Positions 1 to 11,980 of a DNA stretch of 64,000 nt are shown here, in pieces; position 1 is the stretch's first letter; every line of letters starts with the position of its first letter. Made by a program: the position numbers and the translations under genes. Source of the stretch: Ophiodon elongatus (Eukaryota; Chordata; Actinopteri; Perciformes; Hexagrammidae); the NCBI GenBank assembly GCA_016806645.1, contig JACSYO010001999.1, positions 2,508,501-2,572,500 on the forward strand, in the 5' to 3' direction. The notes below the pieces were generated by a model that was not told where the DNA came from, did no database searches, and was given only the letters and a program-made list of their open reading frames with translations.

Positions 1-124
1 TGCTAGTGAGGCGCCACAGGAACTAACTTACGGGACCTCAGTAATTGACCACCCACAGAATACCAGAGAGATTGGATCAGAGTTCCATTCACATAGATTT
101 ATTTGCAACACACAGGTTACAAAC

Positions 125-410
125 GGGGGCTGCACGGTGGTGTAGTGGCTAGCACTGTCACCTCACAGCAAGAGGGGTTCGGTTCCCGGTCTGGGCGGTC
201 CTTCTGTGTGGAGTTTGCATGTTCTCCGTGTGGCAGCGTGGGTTTCCTCTGGGTTCTCCGGCTTCCTCCCACAGTCCAAAGACATGCAGCTCAGGTTAAT
301 TGGACTCTAAATTGTCCGTAGGTGTGAATGTGAGCCTGAATGGTTGTCTGTCTCTATATGTGCCCTGCGATGAACTGGCGACCTGTCCAGGGTGTACCCT
401 GCCATGTGCA
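125..410 (+). repeat. tRNA-derived SINE with LINE-like tail (family B)
   Basis: An A-box-like GTGGTGTAGTGGCTAGCA and a B-box-like GGTTCGGTTCCCGG define a tRNA-type pol III head. The body contains GGAGTTTGCATGTTCTCC and CCTCCCACAGTCCAAAGACA, and the tail contains CTGGCGACCTGTCCAGGGTG, a pattern very common in fish genomes. Confidence 0.8.
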
Positions 411-924
411 AGGCCAGACTTTATCTACTGCTGAGCCTTGTGTCAGAGAGTCGTTTGCAGACTTCTCTTACACACAGTTCCCTGTGTCTCAACGGTGTGC
501 CCTCCCCTCCTCAGACTAATTGATCTCTATGTGGGTTGCTTTACCGATTCACATAAGTATAACTTATACTAATACTATGTCAATGACTAACAGATACTGT
601 ATATGTAACTATGAATATTGTGCTCTTAATAACCCGGATATATGTGTTAATGTGGCTTCATAGTTTCACTACGCACAAGACATGTATTAAGCACAAACAT
701 AAACATTTTTCCTTCCACAGAGGCAGAAGTCAATATTTTACCATGAAACATGTAGCACCCCAATGATGTTAAATGTTACCAAACAAATAACTTGTATTAC
801 CTGTAATACTTATAAACAAACATTTGTATTTAAAATCTGTGACTGCAATGCTGCATCATCTGTTCCTTCAGCCCTCTGTTCTCTGCTCCAGTACCTCCGC
901 TGGTACCACGCCATTGTTTCAACA

Positions 925-1090
925 ACCCATCATTAAGAAACCCCAATATTCAGAAAGCTAAGAACGAAAGCTCAGTTGTCAACAAACAGTCATTGTTCCG
1001 AAGGCCCATTGCTCAGAAAATTCAACAAACACACACGCACACGTACACTACATGGCAAATAACTCTGTAGTATGACATCATCGGACCCTC
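925..1090 (+). repeat. Dispersed repeat related to the fold-back element at 22,190
   Basis: Shares ordered blocks with 22,197-22,385: AAACCCCAATATTCAGAAA, CATTGTTCCGAAGGCCCATT, a CACACA stretch, and a TATGACATCATCGGA-like end. Only one arm is seen here. Confidence 0.55.
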
Positions 1091-2715
1091 CCGGTTGCAA
1101 TAGGTTTTACTTACTATTCACCTTATTCTTTGTCTGAACTTGGACACTTCCGCATTGCATCATTTTGTAATCTTACTTCCATTTTCGCTGTTCTTCTTGG
1201 AAAGTTGCAATGCAAAAACACAGGAAAATGAAACCGTATGGCTTTTGTGTAGGATCGTGTCTCACTGAAGTTTTCATTACTTTATTTATTTATTTATTTT
1301 TGCTTGATTCTCAAAAGTAAACAGACATCGTGATACTTTGACATTAAACAATGTGTTGAAATGAATAAGATCTAATTCCCCCAAAATAACTACAAGTTTG
1401 TGTGTCTATTGTTAAGATGGACATATCACGGATACATTTCTTCTCCTCCATGATACCTTTACCACCCCCAACTGATTACTGTGATAAAATGCACTCTTTG
1501 GTATCTAAATTTATTCATAAATAGCATAGAGCTGACAACTCTCCGATAGCACAGCAAAAGACTATTATCTCTTCAAGCACTAGCTAATGTAGTGAAATGG
1601 TTGTGCCTTTTACGTGCAGTATTCAACCCCTGTATTGATTTGTTTTTAAATGAGCAGACACTCAAATTGTTACGTCGAGCAATTCTCCTATGCCCTTAAG
1701 GTTTAACAAAATCATTACAGTCGGTCATTAAAATGTTCTGGGAATTGTAATTGCTGCTGCACAAAAAAGAGGGTGGACTTTCAGTTCCTAATATTACAAA
1801 TTATTTTTGGTCATTGTCTTGAGACCATTATCAAATTGGCTTAATCTATTGGAGCTTCTACTTGTTGGAAACCCTCCAGAGAGTAATTAAGCATACCCAT
1901 ATATATTGTAAGATCTTATTTACTCCGCTGCCCCTTTGAAACAAGTTCAACTACGCCTTGGCCCCATAATGAGTTTTCTTTTGTAAGTGTGATGTCTTGC
2001 TGAGAAGGAATCTAATAGTACATGTAAATTGCATCTTAATACCCCAATCTTTTATTATCTTTTCACTGGGGGGGTGTCCATACTTTTGCCAACATTTATA
2101 ATGAGAAAGGGCTTCACTTCTTTAATGATTTGCGACTGTCACAATTTACCTGGCTCTTTCATTTTTCTGTGCTATTGAACACTCCACTCAGAACCCAGAG
2201 CCCAGAAAGGGCAACAAAAGTGGATTGATTTCTCAACTATATTTACTCTTCCAGATTACATCCTATAATAAAACTGCCACCATTATATATGTTGGACTTA
2301 GAAGCTGAAGTGTTACATTGTATAGGATACACTTATCTAAGATAAGAAATGGTCATTGCTCAATTGTCATTGCTTCTTAAAACCATAGGGCTATTTGCTC
2401 TGAAGAAGGGTCATCTTATGGTGTTTGTCACTGGATTTTGCTTTTGATATTGTTTTAAAAGAGGTATGAATTCTGTGAACATTTATTGTTTTAGTGTAGG
2501 TTTGCACAACTTTTCCTGTTCCTGTTTTCACAAACCATAGTGTTGGTGAAAACTTGCCTATAGAACGAGATGAGCACTCATTGGGAGTGTTTATCCTGTG
2601 CTATGAATAGGACTCTCCATTTGGCTCCGCAAAAGTTTAATACCACTCAAAATTAAATGACTCCATTTCCATTTTTCAGCAGTGGTTATCTACATGAACT
2701 TAAAATGGCAACATC
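1091..2715. other. Unassigned AT-rich sequence
   Basis: No gene-like frame or clear repeat boundary. It contains a short (TTTA)n at about 1,281-1,300. Confidence 0.4.
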
Positions 2716-3994
2716 CTAACCCCCCACGTAAGGGATGCAGTGTAAATGCCTAGGGCTTTTATTGCAAAATGGTGGGACCAGAGTCGGCAGAGGGTCTGGT
2801 GCCAATTGTCTGAATTTCTGGAAGGAGAAACAGAAACGGGAATTGAGTTTTTGTGACCTGGGATGTGGGAGGCTCGGATGATGAACTGTGAAACCAGTGT
2901 GAACTACATGAACTACAGTATATCGAGTCTTCTGGCTTGGTGACGTGGTAGTAATACAAGATGCAGATGCCATTCCATGAGGATAGGAACTGGTGGTACA
3001 GTTTTAGCTCTGTTTTTCCTGCTCCATTGAGCGTGAAGTGGTTGTGGAGAGATGGAACAGAGGCGGCAACTGAAAGAAGATGAAAAAGGGACAAAGTCAG
3101 AGTGTGGAGGCCATATGCTGTGGGTGAAGAAGGTGGCGTGACGGTTAGAAAGTCATCTAAGAGCTGAATGATGTACGGACGTTTATAGATGTTTGTATAG
3201 CTGCTCTTGCACCCAGAAGTCAGACACATGGCGAAGTAATATGCACCCTTCCAAAGGACACAGAAAAGGTGCCAGTAGTCAGGGTGGATGGGAAGGATTT
3301 TGAAGGCGCTGGTGATGTCTGCCTTGTACAACCAGGCACCTTGAACTGCAAGGCACATGAGGGTTGTGGCATGATTGATTGTAGTGTACTGGATGGAGTT
3401 AGATTATGGGCGGTGAAGCCATGATTAATGCCTCATTAATGATGAGGCTCTTTTTTTCCTGAATATTTACTAGTAGCTACACTGATTGGATTGGACCGAT
3501 TCTGAATATGGGGAAAGGTGGGTTAGGGAATGGGCCAATTGTGAATGTGGCTTTAACTTCCTTAGCAAGGGGTTTGTGGACTGTTTCGGGCTCGGAGATG
3601 GCTGACTGCAAATTGTGGCATGTGTAGGAGGAATTTGGCGGAAGATAAGTGAAGAGGAAAGGATAACGAGATGGAGAGATGCATGTGCATGGGTTGTTAG
3701 TGAAGTCTTAGGAAAAATAATTGCAGAATGAGATGTCTTTGGGACAGAGAGAGTTTGTAAAGGGTGGGTTACGACCTGGCCCTCTGAAAGGGTTGATGTG
3801 GATGGCTGGGCTCCTACGACCATGGGATGCGCCATGATGTCATTGGCGTTGTGGCTGATGCAGCACCGGAGCTGGCCCTGATCTCCCCTGGGCCCTAAGC
3901 TAAATTCTGGGAAGTCACTGGGAAAGTCAGTATCTTCCCCTGGAGAGGCTGGAAGGCGAGGGGCCGATAACTTCGGAGTTGTAGAAGGATGCAT
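2716..3994 (-). mobile_element. DIRS-type retrotransposon remnant with reverse transcriptase
   Basis: On the minus strand a 199-codon frame (3,358-2,759) begins in GAWLYKADITSAFKILPIHP and continues with WHLFCVLWKGAYYFAMCLTS, a pattern typical of the DIRS1-like (tyrosine-recombinase) retrotransposon reverse transcriptase, with LLDDFL as the catalytic-motif variant. Downstream it falls out of frame. Upstream, a 174-codon Ser/Pro-rich frame (3,994-3,470) may be part of the first ORF. No recombinase or split repeats were found, so the element is truncated. Confidence 0.7.
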
Positions 3995-4300
3995 GTTGAG
4001 AGCGTCAGGGAATGTGAATGGCTGAACGCAACCAAGGCTGCTGGCGACGAAGGATGGTAGTAGATGGAGGGATCGCCAGGTCGACAGGAGTTAGCTAATA
4101 TTCTTCAAACTAATTGCCATCAGAAGGGTTAAGAAAGAGATCCTGATCCATTGCATAAGGTAAGCATGTGGAAATGTGAATGGGGAAGTGAACAGGATAA
4201 GTTGTGCTTAAATACTTTTTTGGAGAGAAATTAGATGTTTTTGGGGTGTGGTCTTTGTTCCCAAACCTAGTTATTAAAATTCATTATATATACTCTAACC

Positions 4301-5131
4301 CAGTGGTTCTCAACTGGTCTGGCTGTTGGATCCACCATCACCCCTCAATGACAAGCCGCGACCCAAATCGAGGAACATTTTCAACTTCTCAAATTTATTT
4401 AATGAAAAGATGGTGCAGTTTGAACCTGAGATAGTACAGAATATGTATGCCAACACAAAAACAAGTTTAATGATAAACCAAAACGACCAGCTGGTGGCGA
4501 TGCTAGAGAGGGAACTATTCCCTTTTACACTCAATTAGCTGCATTTTAATTAAAAACCAAAAAGTGCATCTTCAGGACAGGAGGTATTACAACATACATA
4601 ACAATTAGAAAACGGGTCACGGTGTTCTTCTATGCTGTAAAATGGCGGGGGTACGTGAAGATTTAAAAATATATATATTTAAAATTAGCATCGATTCAAA
4701 AATCCTTTAAAAATATTTATTTAATACATTTTCAATAAAATATAAGTGTAAGTTCATAAGCTGAATTTTATATTCAGTAGGCTATTTAATTTCATTATCC
4801 TACAAACCCAGCGTCTCCCCCATATCAGGATGGTTTGACCCAACGTGGCACACGCCACCTGTCAATCACTGCCGCCTTGAAAAACTCAAACAATGAGTGG
4901 CTGAAACGTAGCAGCAATGCTGCTGAAAACATGGAGGGAGAAGTGCAAAACAAGTCGAAACCAGAGCCGGCAAGAAAGTGTGAATAGATGACACTTCGCT
5001 GCATAAAAAATCCCCTTCAAAATAAAACCACAGGATAAAAGAATTTAAATAAAAAAAACATTTTAATCCAATTTATTTTTGCCCAGGCAAAGGCCCGTGA
5101 AAACGGGTCCCCCACCAGTTGAGAATCACTG
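4301..5131. mobile_element. Non-autonomous hAT-type element
   Basis: The ends are inverted: CAGTGGTTCTCAACTGG on the left and CCAGTTGAGAATCACTG on the right, a terminal motif used by several hAT families. Both ends are flanked by CTAACC sequence, but the 8-bp duplication is not perfect. Inside, 4,326-4,538 and 4,930-4,985 retain scraps of coding sequence without a complete frame. Confidence 0.7.
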
Positions 5132-6783
5132 CCTAACCCCCTTATCAAGCTCAGTTTTTGGACTTCAGTATTTCTAAAACTCTGCACATTGCCCTGGTTG
5201 TGCACAATTATCCCCATATGAGCAAGAAATGGTGAAGCAGCAAGGTGAGTATTTGAGACTGAAGAGCACAACAGTCGTCTCCAATAACCTTCACTAGAAA
5301 GTATGAGGCAACATCGAGTCTAATAATCTGAGTTATAATAAGGAAGAAAGGATTGCATTAGTCTTGTACAGACACATGGCAATCCATGTTTCCCACTAAG
5401 ACTCTGACTATTTACACAGAAAACATACTGACTTTGATTTACCATGGATAAGTGTGTGTGTGTCTGTGTTTCAAGGCACAGTGTATTACAGACAAAATAT
5501 GGTATGAGAAAATGTCGATATGTTTTACGTACCTCCACCGTAAGGCTTGTTTGAGGCTTCAGACCATATAAACAAACATTTAACAGCAGAAAGCTATTAT
5601 GTGGATGTCAGCTTGGATATACTGTATGTATTGAATGAGGGGGTCTTGACAGAGCTTGATATATATTGTATGTTTGATTCATGGAGCCCTTACTATAGAT
5701 CATGATGACCTTCACTATCAAATGGGAGTATGTGTGGGGTGAGAGGGCTCAGGTGGAAGTTATTTATGCTCTAATGTGCTTCATATTTGTGCAACTGCGT
5801 ACCTCAAGAACAGTGTGATTGCAGCTGACGTGTTAAGTAAAAAAACCTTGCTTCAAGACCTTATTGCTTAGAGAATTGGGGGAAGTCTACTCTATTTAAC
5901 TGTATAGGGAATGCAATGCATAGACTTTAGTTCCGCTGAGATCACCATACAAACAATATTGTTTGGACCCAAAATATACACAAGGGTTCCCAATTTCCTT
6001 CTATTTTGCACGGTCTTTGATCCCACATTTGAAGAATCACTGTCATTCTACCCGGAGCTGTTTTCGTCTTGGCTGACAGCTTTGCTTTAACGGTCCCCGT
6101 CAGAAAAAGAGAAAGCTTAGCAAGTTGTTTTATCTCTTATTCTGTAATTTTTTTTCTTTCATAATAATTTTGTATTTAACTAAATGCGTTGGCAGATCCT
6201 TTTGCTATTTCTAAGAGAATTAAATTGCCAAGCAAAAATATATTTTCATTTATGAAATACAATTAAAAAGGACTGGAGTGTAAAGATTTTACATTCAATG
6301 AAATAAATTGGACACGGTCAGGGTAAAATACACTGTAACAAGTTTCTCTAGTTTTCACAGTAATATTACTGTATACTGGGCAAATGCTTACTGTATAACC
6401 CCTATGTAGCTTGTTGATGTAGATCTGCAAAGCATCATGGTCAAAAGTCATTACTTTCTACTTAGTAATTTGACTTACTTACTACTATTCATTACTACAC
6501 ATACTTTATCAAGCTCAGCATGTTTTATGATGCAGGCATTCTGTTTCAAAACCTTTAACATAGGTTATACGTAGATAGGTAGAGCATAAATTAAATGAGT
6601 AATTTAATAGGCAAGGCAGTTGATTTATGTAGTACATTTCATACACCGTGGCAGGCCACGTACTGCTGCGATGCTAGAAAAAAACAGATAAGTCTGGAAA
6701 CTTTAACAAATGCCTCACTGTATTTTGGGTCACAGCAGACCTGGCTAGGGTGGAGCATGTATCCACTGAGCCTTCGGTGCACC
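5132..6783. other. Unassigned AT-rich sequence
   Basis: Only short open frames, none resembling a known family. Confidence 0.4.
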
Positions 6784-6791
6784 CTCTATCT

Positions 6792-7803
6792 CATAGGTGT
6801 CAAACTCATGGCCCGCGGGCCGCATCCGCCCCGCCACGTCATTTTATGTGGCCCACGAGAGCTTGAAAGGCATATGATTCTTTATGCTGCTTTACAGTGT
6901 GCAGTGACCATAAACTACATCTCCCAAAATGTCAATTTTGTGACCCGCGAATGAAAGGCAGCCTACCTGCCGTTAGAAAGCAGTGTTTCCATATCGGCGT
7001 TGAACTAAAGCGGTTATGAAAAAGATGCCAAATATTCCCAAAATGTCCAAGAAGAGAAAGCTTGATGCAGAGGGAAGGCAATTTTAATGAAATATGGGAA
7101 AGCGAATACATGTTTGTGCTTCACATAGAAAAAATGGTCTGTCTTCTGTGTTATGAGGCAGTGTCGGTGAAGGAATACAATTTACGTCGACATTTTGACA
7201 CCAAACATGGGGCCAAGTACGCTAAATTTAGTCTCCAAGAAAAACATTAAAAGGCAGATTGCAATCGCAGCAGAATATATTCACAAAAGCTACAGCCAAA
7301 AATGCTGCCTCTGTGAAAGCTAGCTTTATTGTGGCTTCCAAGTGTTTTTCAGAGGGGGCGTTTTTGAAGCAGTGCATGCTAAAGTTATGTGAGCAGGTGT
7401 GCCCCAGACCTCATCTGTCACACATCTTCTTAGCAGCTCACAATTATTTGTTGTACCAGAGTGAAGAACAAAGTTAATGTAATAACGTGTGTTTGATGAT
7501 ATTTGTCTTTGTTATTTTCTTTAAAAGTTTAATCTTTAATAGAGTAATGTAGTTTCTTAACCCTAAATTAAAAGGATTTATGTTATAATAACAGAGACAT
7601 TTGCTTTCATATATTTTTACATATATATAAATGCATGTAAAATATTTTTACACTTGAATAAACAATAATCAAATGCAGAGATAGTTATTTAACAATATGT
7701 TAGGGAGTAGTTAGATTTATACAGGCTTACAGTTACAACCGGCCCTTTGAGGGCAACCATAATGCTGATGTGGCCCAGGGTGAAAATGAGTTTGACACCA
7801 CTG
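6792..7803 (+). mobile_element. hAT element, internally deleted, with BED-type finger remnant
   Basis: Starts CATAGGTGTCAAACTCATGG and ends in the inverse of CAGTGGTGTCAAACTCATTT. CTCTATCT lies directly outside both ends (6,784-6,791 and 7,804-7,811), an 8-bp target-site duplication as hAT transposases make. Inside, 7,040-7,250 encodes a degraded transposase start (KKRKLDAEG, ESEYMF, CLLCYEAV, YNLRRHFDTKH), a Cys2-His2 BED-like finger of the GTF2IRD2/ZBED-related group. A second piece (7,259-7,470) reads ASVKASFIVA and CMLKLCEQVCP. The catalytic and dimerisation regions are absent, and frameshifts break what remains. Confidence 0.88.
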
Positions 7804-8370
7804 CTCTATCTGCTGAATGAGAAATGACCCTACCTCCAGAGGGGCGGACTCGCCATGTCGTGAAATGAGCAATATTCCTTAATTCATCTGTTCGCTGCAA
7901 ACTGTTTTATCAAACATGAGTTTCAAATTATAGCAATATATGCCAAGTTATTACTTTAGAAAGTGAAACTTTTCACTGTTATTGTTTGTCTTTGTCTTGC
8001 TTTGAATTAATTATTTTGGCTGTTTATATGTCCTTGCACTTATCTTCACTCGCTTTGTAATCACATTATTGCACTATATTATTATTCCCCATGATATTTA
8101 TTTCCTTTTATTATTTATTGAATCACCTTCAACTACTTTGAAGTAGTTGAAACGATTGGACGATGAATGTAGTTCACTTTGACTATAACTGTCCTCTCCA
8201 CTTTACTCATTGATTTGATAACATAAAATGTATTTATTTATTTAAAAGAAATTGCAATTTCAGAGATCCGCAAGTTTAAAAAAACAAACAATCAGTGATT
8301 ATTAATATTAAAGATGGCTCTGAATTAGTCATTGAATCAATATTTGTACTTAACCTGAATAGAATGCTAT

Positions 8371-8635
8371 CAGGCGACTGTGGCTTAGTGGTGAGCAGGG
8401 TCGTCCTTCAATCAGAGGATTTGATCCCCGGTTCGATCCCCGGCCCCACTAGTCCATGTCAATGTGTCCTTGGGCAAGACACTTAACCCCAAATTGCTCC
8501 CATAGGCTACGGTGTATGAATGGTAGCTACTCCTGATGGGCAGATGGCACCTTAGCCTCCAATCAGTGTACGATTGGGTGCTTTGAGTGGTCGGAAGATT
8601 AGAAAAGCACTATAGAAGTACAGGTCCATTTATAG
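8371..8635 (+). repeat. tRNA-derived SINE (family A), copy 1
   Basis: Head TGTGGCTTAGTGGTGAGCAG (A box) and CGGTTCGATCCCCGG (B box), body CTTGGGCAAGACACTTAACC, tail GTGGTCGGAAGATTAGAAAA. Two further copies in the window share this order. Confidence 0.85.
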
Positions 8636-8726
8636 CAATAAAGAGAAAAATGCAAGTGAGGAAACAATATTTGGCCGTGTGTTGGAACATTTAAAATAAA
8701 AATGACAATTTCATAATCAATGAAAT

Positions 8727-8765
8727 TTGATTCCCTTTAATTTAGGCAAAATTAAAGGGAATCAA
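8727..8765. repeat. Perfect 17-bp hairpin
   Basis: TTGATTCCCTTTAATTT, a 5-nt loop (AGGCA), then its exact reverse complement. Confidence 0.95.
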
Positions 8766-11700
8766 TTGCTTCAGCTCCATTGGGAGAAATGCCACCCCAA
8801 CTGTGTAATTTCCAGCCATTTGAAAGTTTGCTGGAGAAAGCTGTGAGCTTTTTGGTTGATTGTTTGCGAAGCAGAAAACTCTCTCAGCTTGTCATGCGAT
8901 GTCATCCCTCCAGATGTCCAGACGGACATTTGGAAACAGCACAGGTGTATGGAGAGGATTTTGTTGTAACATCGCTAACAGTGGCATGAAAGCAGACGTA
9001 TTTAATGAGACTTAATCGGTGATTACAAGCTGTCAGGGCATTTATCATTAATCCATTATCTGTCCTTGAATCCGTTCTCTGCTGGGATTAAGTCGTAGTC
9101 CAATCTGTTATATGCTGTGTCACAACGTCTCATCACTTTGGTCTGGAACAAAGGCGGACCACATCCTGAAGTACCGCCAAGTGGGCTGACTGGCACATGT
9201 GGTTCAAGGTGGCGATCCCCCTCATGAATAACACAGCTAAAGTACTTAGAGAAGAGGCTGAAATTCTAAACGAAAAGAACTTAGAAGAGTACTCCACTCA
9301 TTTTGCACCGCACTGACAAAAAATTCTCAGACTCTTGAAAGACAGAAAAAAATCAAAATCAAAAGGTTAAACTTGACAAAGCAGGACCAGAGATTTCGTC
9401 TTTTTTATTTCAAGCATTCTACTTCCTTGCCAAAAACCTGGCATCTACATCACCAACAACGGAACAGACTGCGGCAGTTTGCTCAAAGATTCGTGGCGTG
9501 TTGTGGTGGCAAATGTTGCCTTGAGCCGCTAGGAGGAGCTGGCTACAGAGGTTGGGGTAGAGACAGCAGGGTACATCAAATGTCTGATTACTACTTATTC
9601 CTTCGTTGGACATGGGCCATATGTGTGGTGCTGTTTGGGTTTTGGTTGGTCGGTCCGAGTCAAAACTCCCGGGCTGATTTTTGTTCCCATTGCACCCCTG
9701 GTTTCGAAACATGATTGTGTGCCTTCTTAAAAGAGAGCCGCTGCCTGGAATAATGCAATTGAGCAAGGAGAGAATGCAGAGAATTGCAAGTAGCCAAACT
9801 GAGAGATGGATGAATCTATGACACGAAGGGAGAGAGCTGAGGTTCAAGGCGTCAAACAGAGTAGATTTCAGGGAAATTTATCAAAACAGCAATACATACT
9901 GGGAGATGGAAACGCCTCCATTTTTGCTTGATGGAATATAGAGACAGCAGCAAGATGACAACAGCGATGGAAATTTATACCCCGCTGATGCTTTTTGTCA
10001 TCTATCTGGATGAGGAGTGAGTGCGAGTCAAAAGAGGAGCAAGGAGCACCTGAAGAATTAAAGCTCATGGATTTAAAACAACCCCTCAAGCAAAGGGTCA
10101 GATGCTGAAACTGAATAGACGGGACAGCACATAGATCATTGCTACAGCTCAGACTGCAGTGCCGACAGATCCATGGAAGAATTAATGTTCCTTTGTCTGA
10201 TCTTCTGGCCCTCAGCTGACTAATACACACTGGGGAGAGAAAAATTAGCAGAGAATTGGTGTTCTTTCTATCTATGTCTAGCCTTTAGGGCTACTTTATG
10301 TCCATATTTTCACGTGTGCGTATGACCGTGAATATGATTCAGAACTTGACATCATTGGCCATTGTCATCAGTCAAATCCCACACATTCAACGGTATTTAT
10401 TTTACCTCTTTATGTATGATTGGACCCCAAAACATATAACTTTGTCAACCAAACAAACTGCAAATAAGGTTGTCTAACAACACAACGGGTAGGTAGAGCT
10501 TGAATGGCAACTAACTGGCCCCTTTTTGCGTTTCAAAGCAATGACACATTTCAAATGCCACTTCGGTGACCTTTCACACAACCACTCAAGGGTCTCATAT
10601 TGTGTCTTTCTTTGATCATAAAGCAGATCTCGGTACTATATAAATACTGTGACAGTATCAAAATGCTCAATCTTGGGAGAAATGCACACCGCCCGTATTC
10701 AGGAACTGTTCCCCTGGCCTTTTGCAGGAGGGGGGCCTTAATTCAAGAGACAGGCACTAAAACGGAGGGTTTGAGACGGAAACCTGTTATTCAGATATAT
10801 TCAGACAGTATGACAAAAGTCATATATGTTTATAGAACATTAAAGCATGTAAAAATGTTCTTGTAGAAATACAAAATACAAGTATGAACCTGGAAATGAG
10901 AAAAAATATGAACATTGTCAAAGTCACACCATTTCTCTTGAGGATCAACGGAGAACGATTAATTTTTTGATAAGTTCACAGCTTTGCTGATCACAGTTTA
11001 TTTCCCCTAACAGATCACTGCATGCTACTGACATCCACTGTTCCTCGGTCCAGGACTAAAGCCTATTAGGCGGTGCTGCATTTAGTTCACACACCTCACT
11101 TACAACTTTAAAAAGTTTGAACTCAAAATAGTTTTTACCCATAAACCTTTACTCTATTTGAACCCCTCCTACAGTTGTCAGTTTAATTTAATGTACCATT
11201 CATTTCAATATTTCTCAGTTTTTAATGTTCCTATTTCATGCAACTGTCTATAGTTGTGTTGTTTTTTTCATCTTTGGTGAAATACATTGTATTGCATCTA
11301 TTGGTGTGTAATGCACTAAATAAAGTCTCATTGTCATTATTATTTAACAACCTGTATTCTATAGATTTATTTAGATAGTTTATTTGTAACATGATATTTA
11401 TTAATATCTCTGTGTGAAATTGCAATAAACAGCAAAGGAAAGGAAATCATAAAATCTGAACCCAGAATAACTTTCTTGAGCCTTCTTAAATTGTTGCGAC
11501 GCATTTGAACGTTATTTCCCCTGTATATGCGAGAGGCCCTAAAAGTCAGCTCTCAGCCTCAGTCCCCTGACTTAATGCAGGTTCAACAATAAATATACAA
11601 TGTAATCACCTGCAAGCCACACAGTGAAAGGGAAAGGGGTTTGCTGATCAGCTCATACTGTACTGTACTGTATCATCTGTATCCAATTTATCAATTCAGT

Positions 11701-11980
11701 GTACTCTCTTCACAAACATGTTGACGTCAGTAGGTTGTTTGGTGATTACTTAATTGAGCCTTTATGTGAGTGTATCCACAGGCGGATGCACAGCCTGCCA
11801 GGGGACCCTTTGGTAATGCATCTCCGAACATTTCCAATTACATAATAGCGGCAATGTAATTTTTCTTTTTACCTGCAGCAGGTCAGACACAGGTCAAATG
11901 ACCATTTGCTCAGCCCCTTCCCCTAACGGTGATTGTGTAATCATAGCTTAGCAACCGTAACTATGGGCACAGCAGGTCTG
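8766..11980. other. Unassigned sequence
   Basis: Overlapping open frames of 113-142 codons at 9,373-10,230 lack recognisable domains. One probable dispersed repeat is listed at 10,690-10,910. The rest shows nothing I can name. Confidence 0.4.
10690..10910 (+). repeat. Dispersed repeat, likely non-autonomous element
   Basis: GGGGGGCCTTAATTCAAGAG, ACTAAAACGGAGGG and AACATTAAAGCATGTAAAAA are blocks I recognise from fish interspersed repeats by memory. The ends were not defined. Confidence 0.35.

Noticed and set aside
8371..8460. Possible tRNA gene
   Set aside because: A and B boxes are present, but the body and tail match two other copies in the window, so it is a SINE head.
9373..10230. Overlapping frames of 113-142 codons on both strands
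   Set aside because: No domain, signal or splice structure; frames on both strands are open together, which fits chance.
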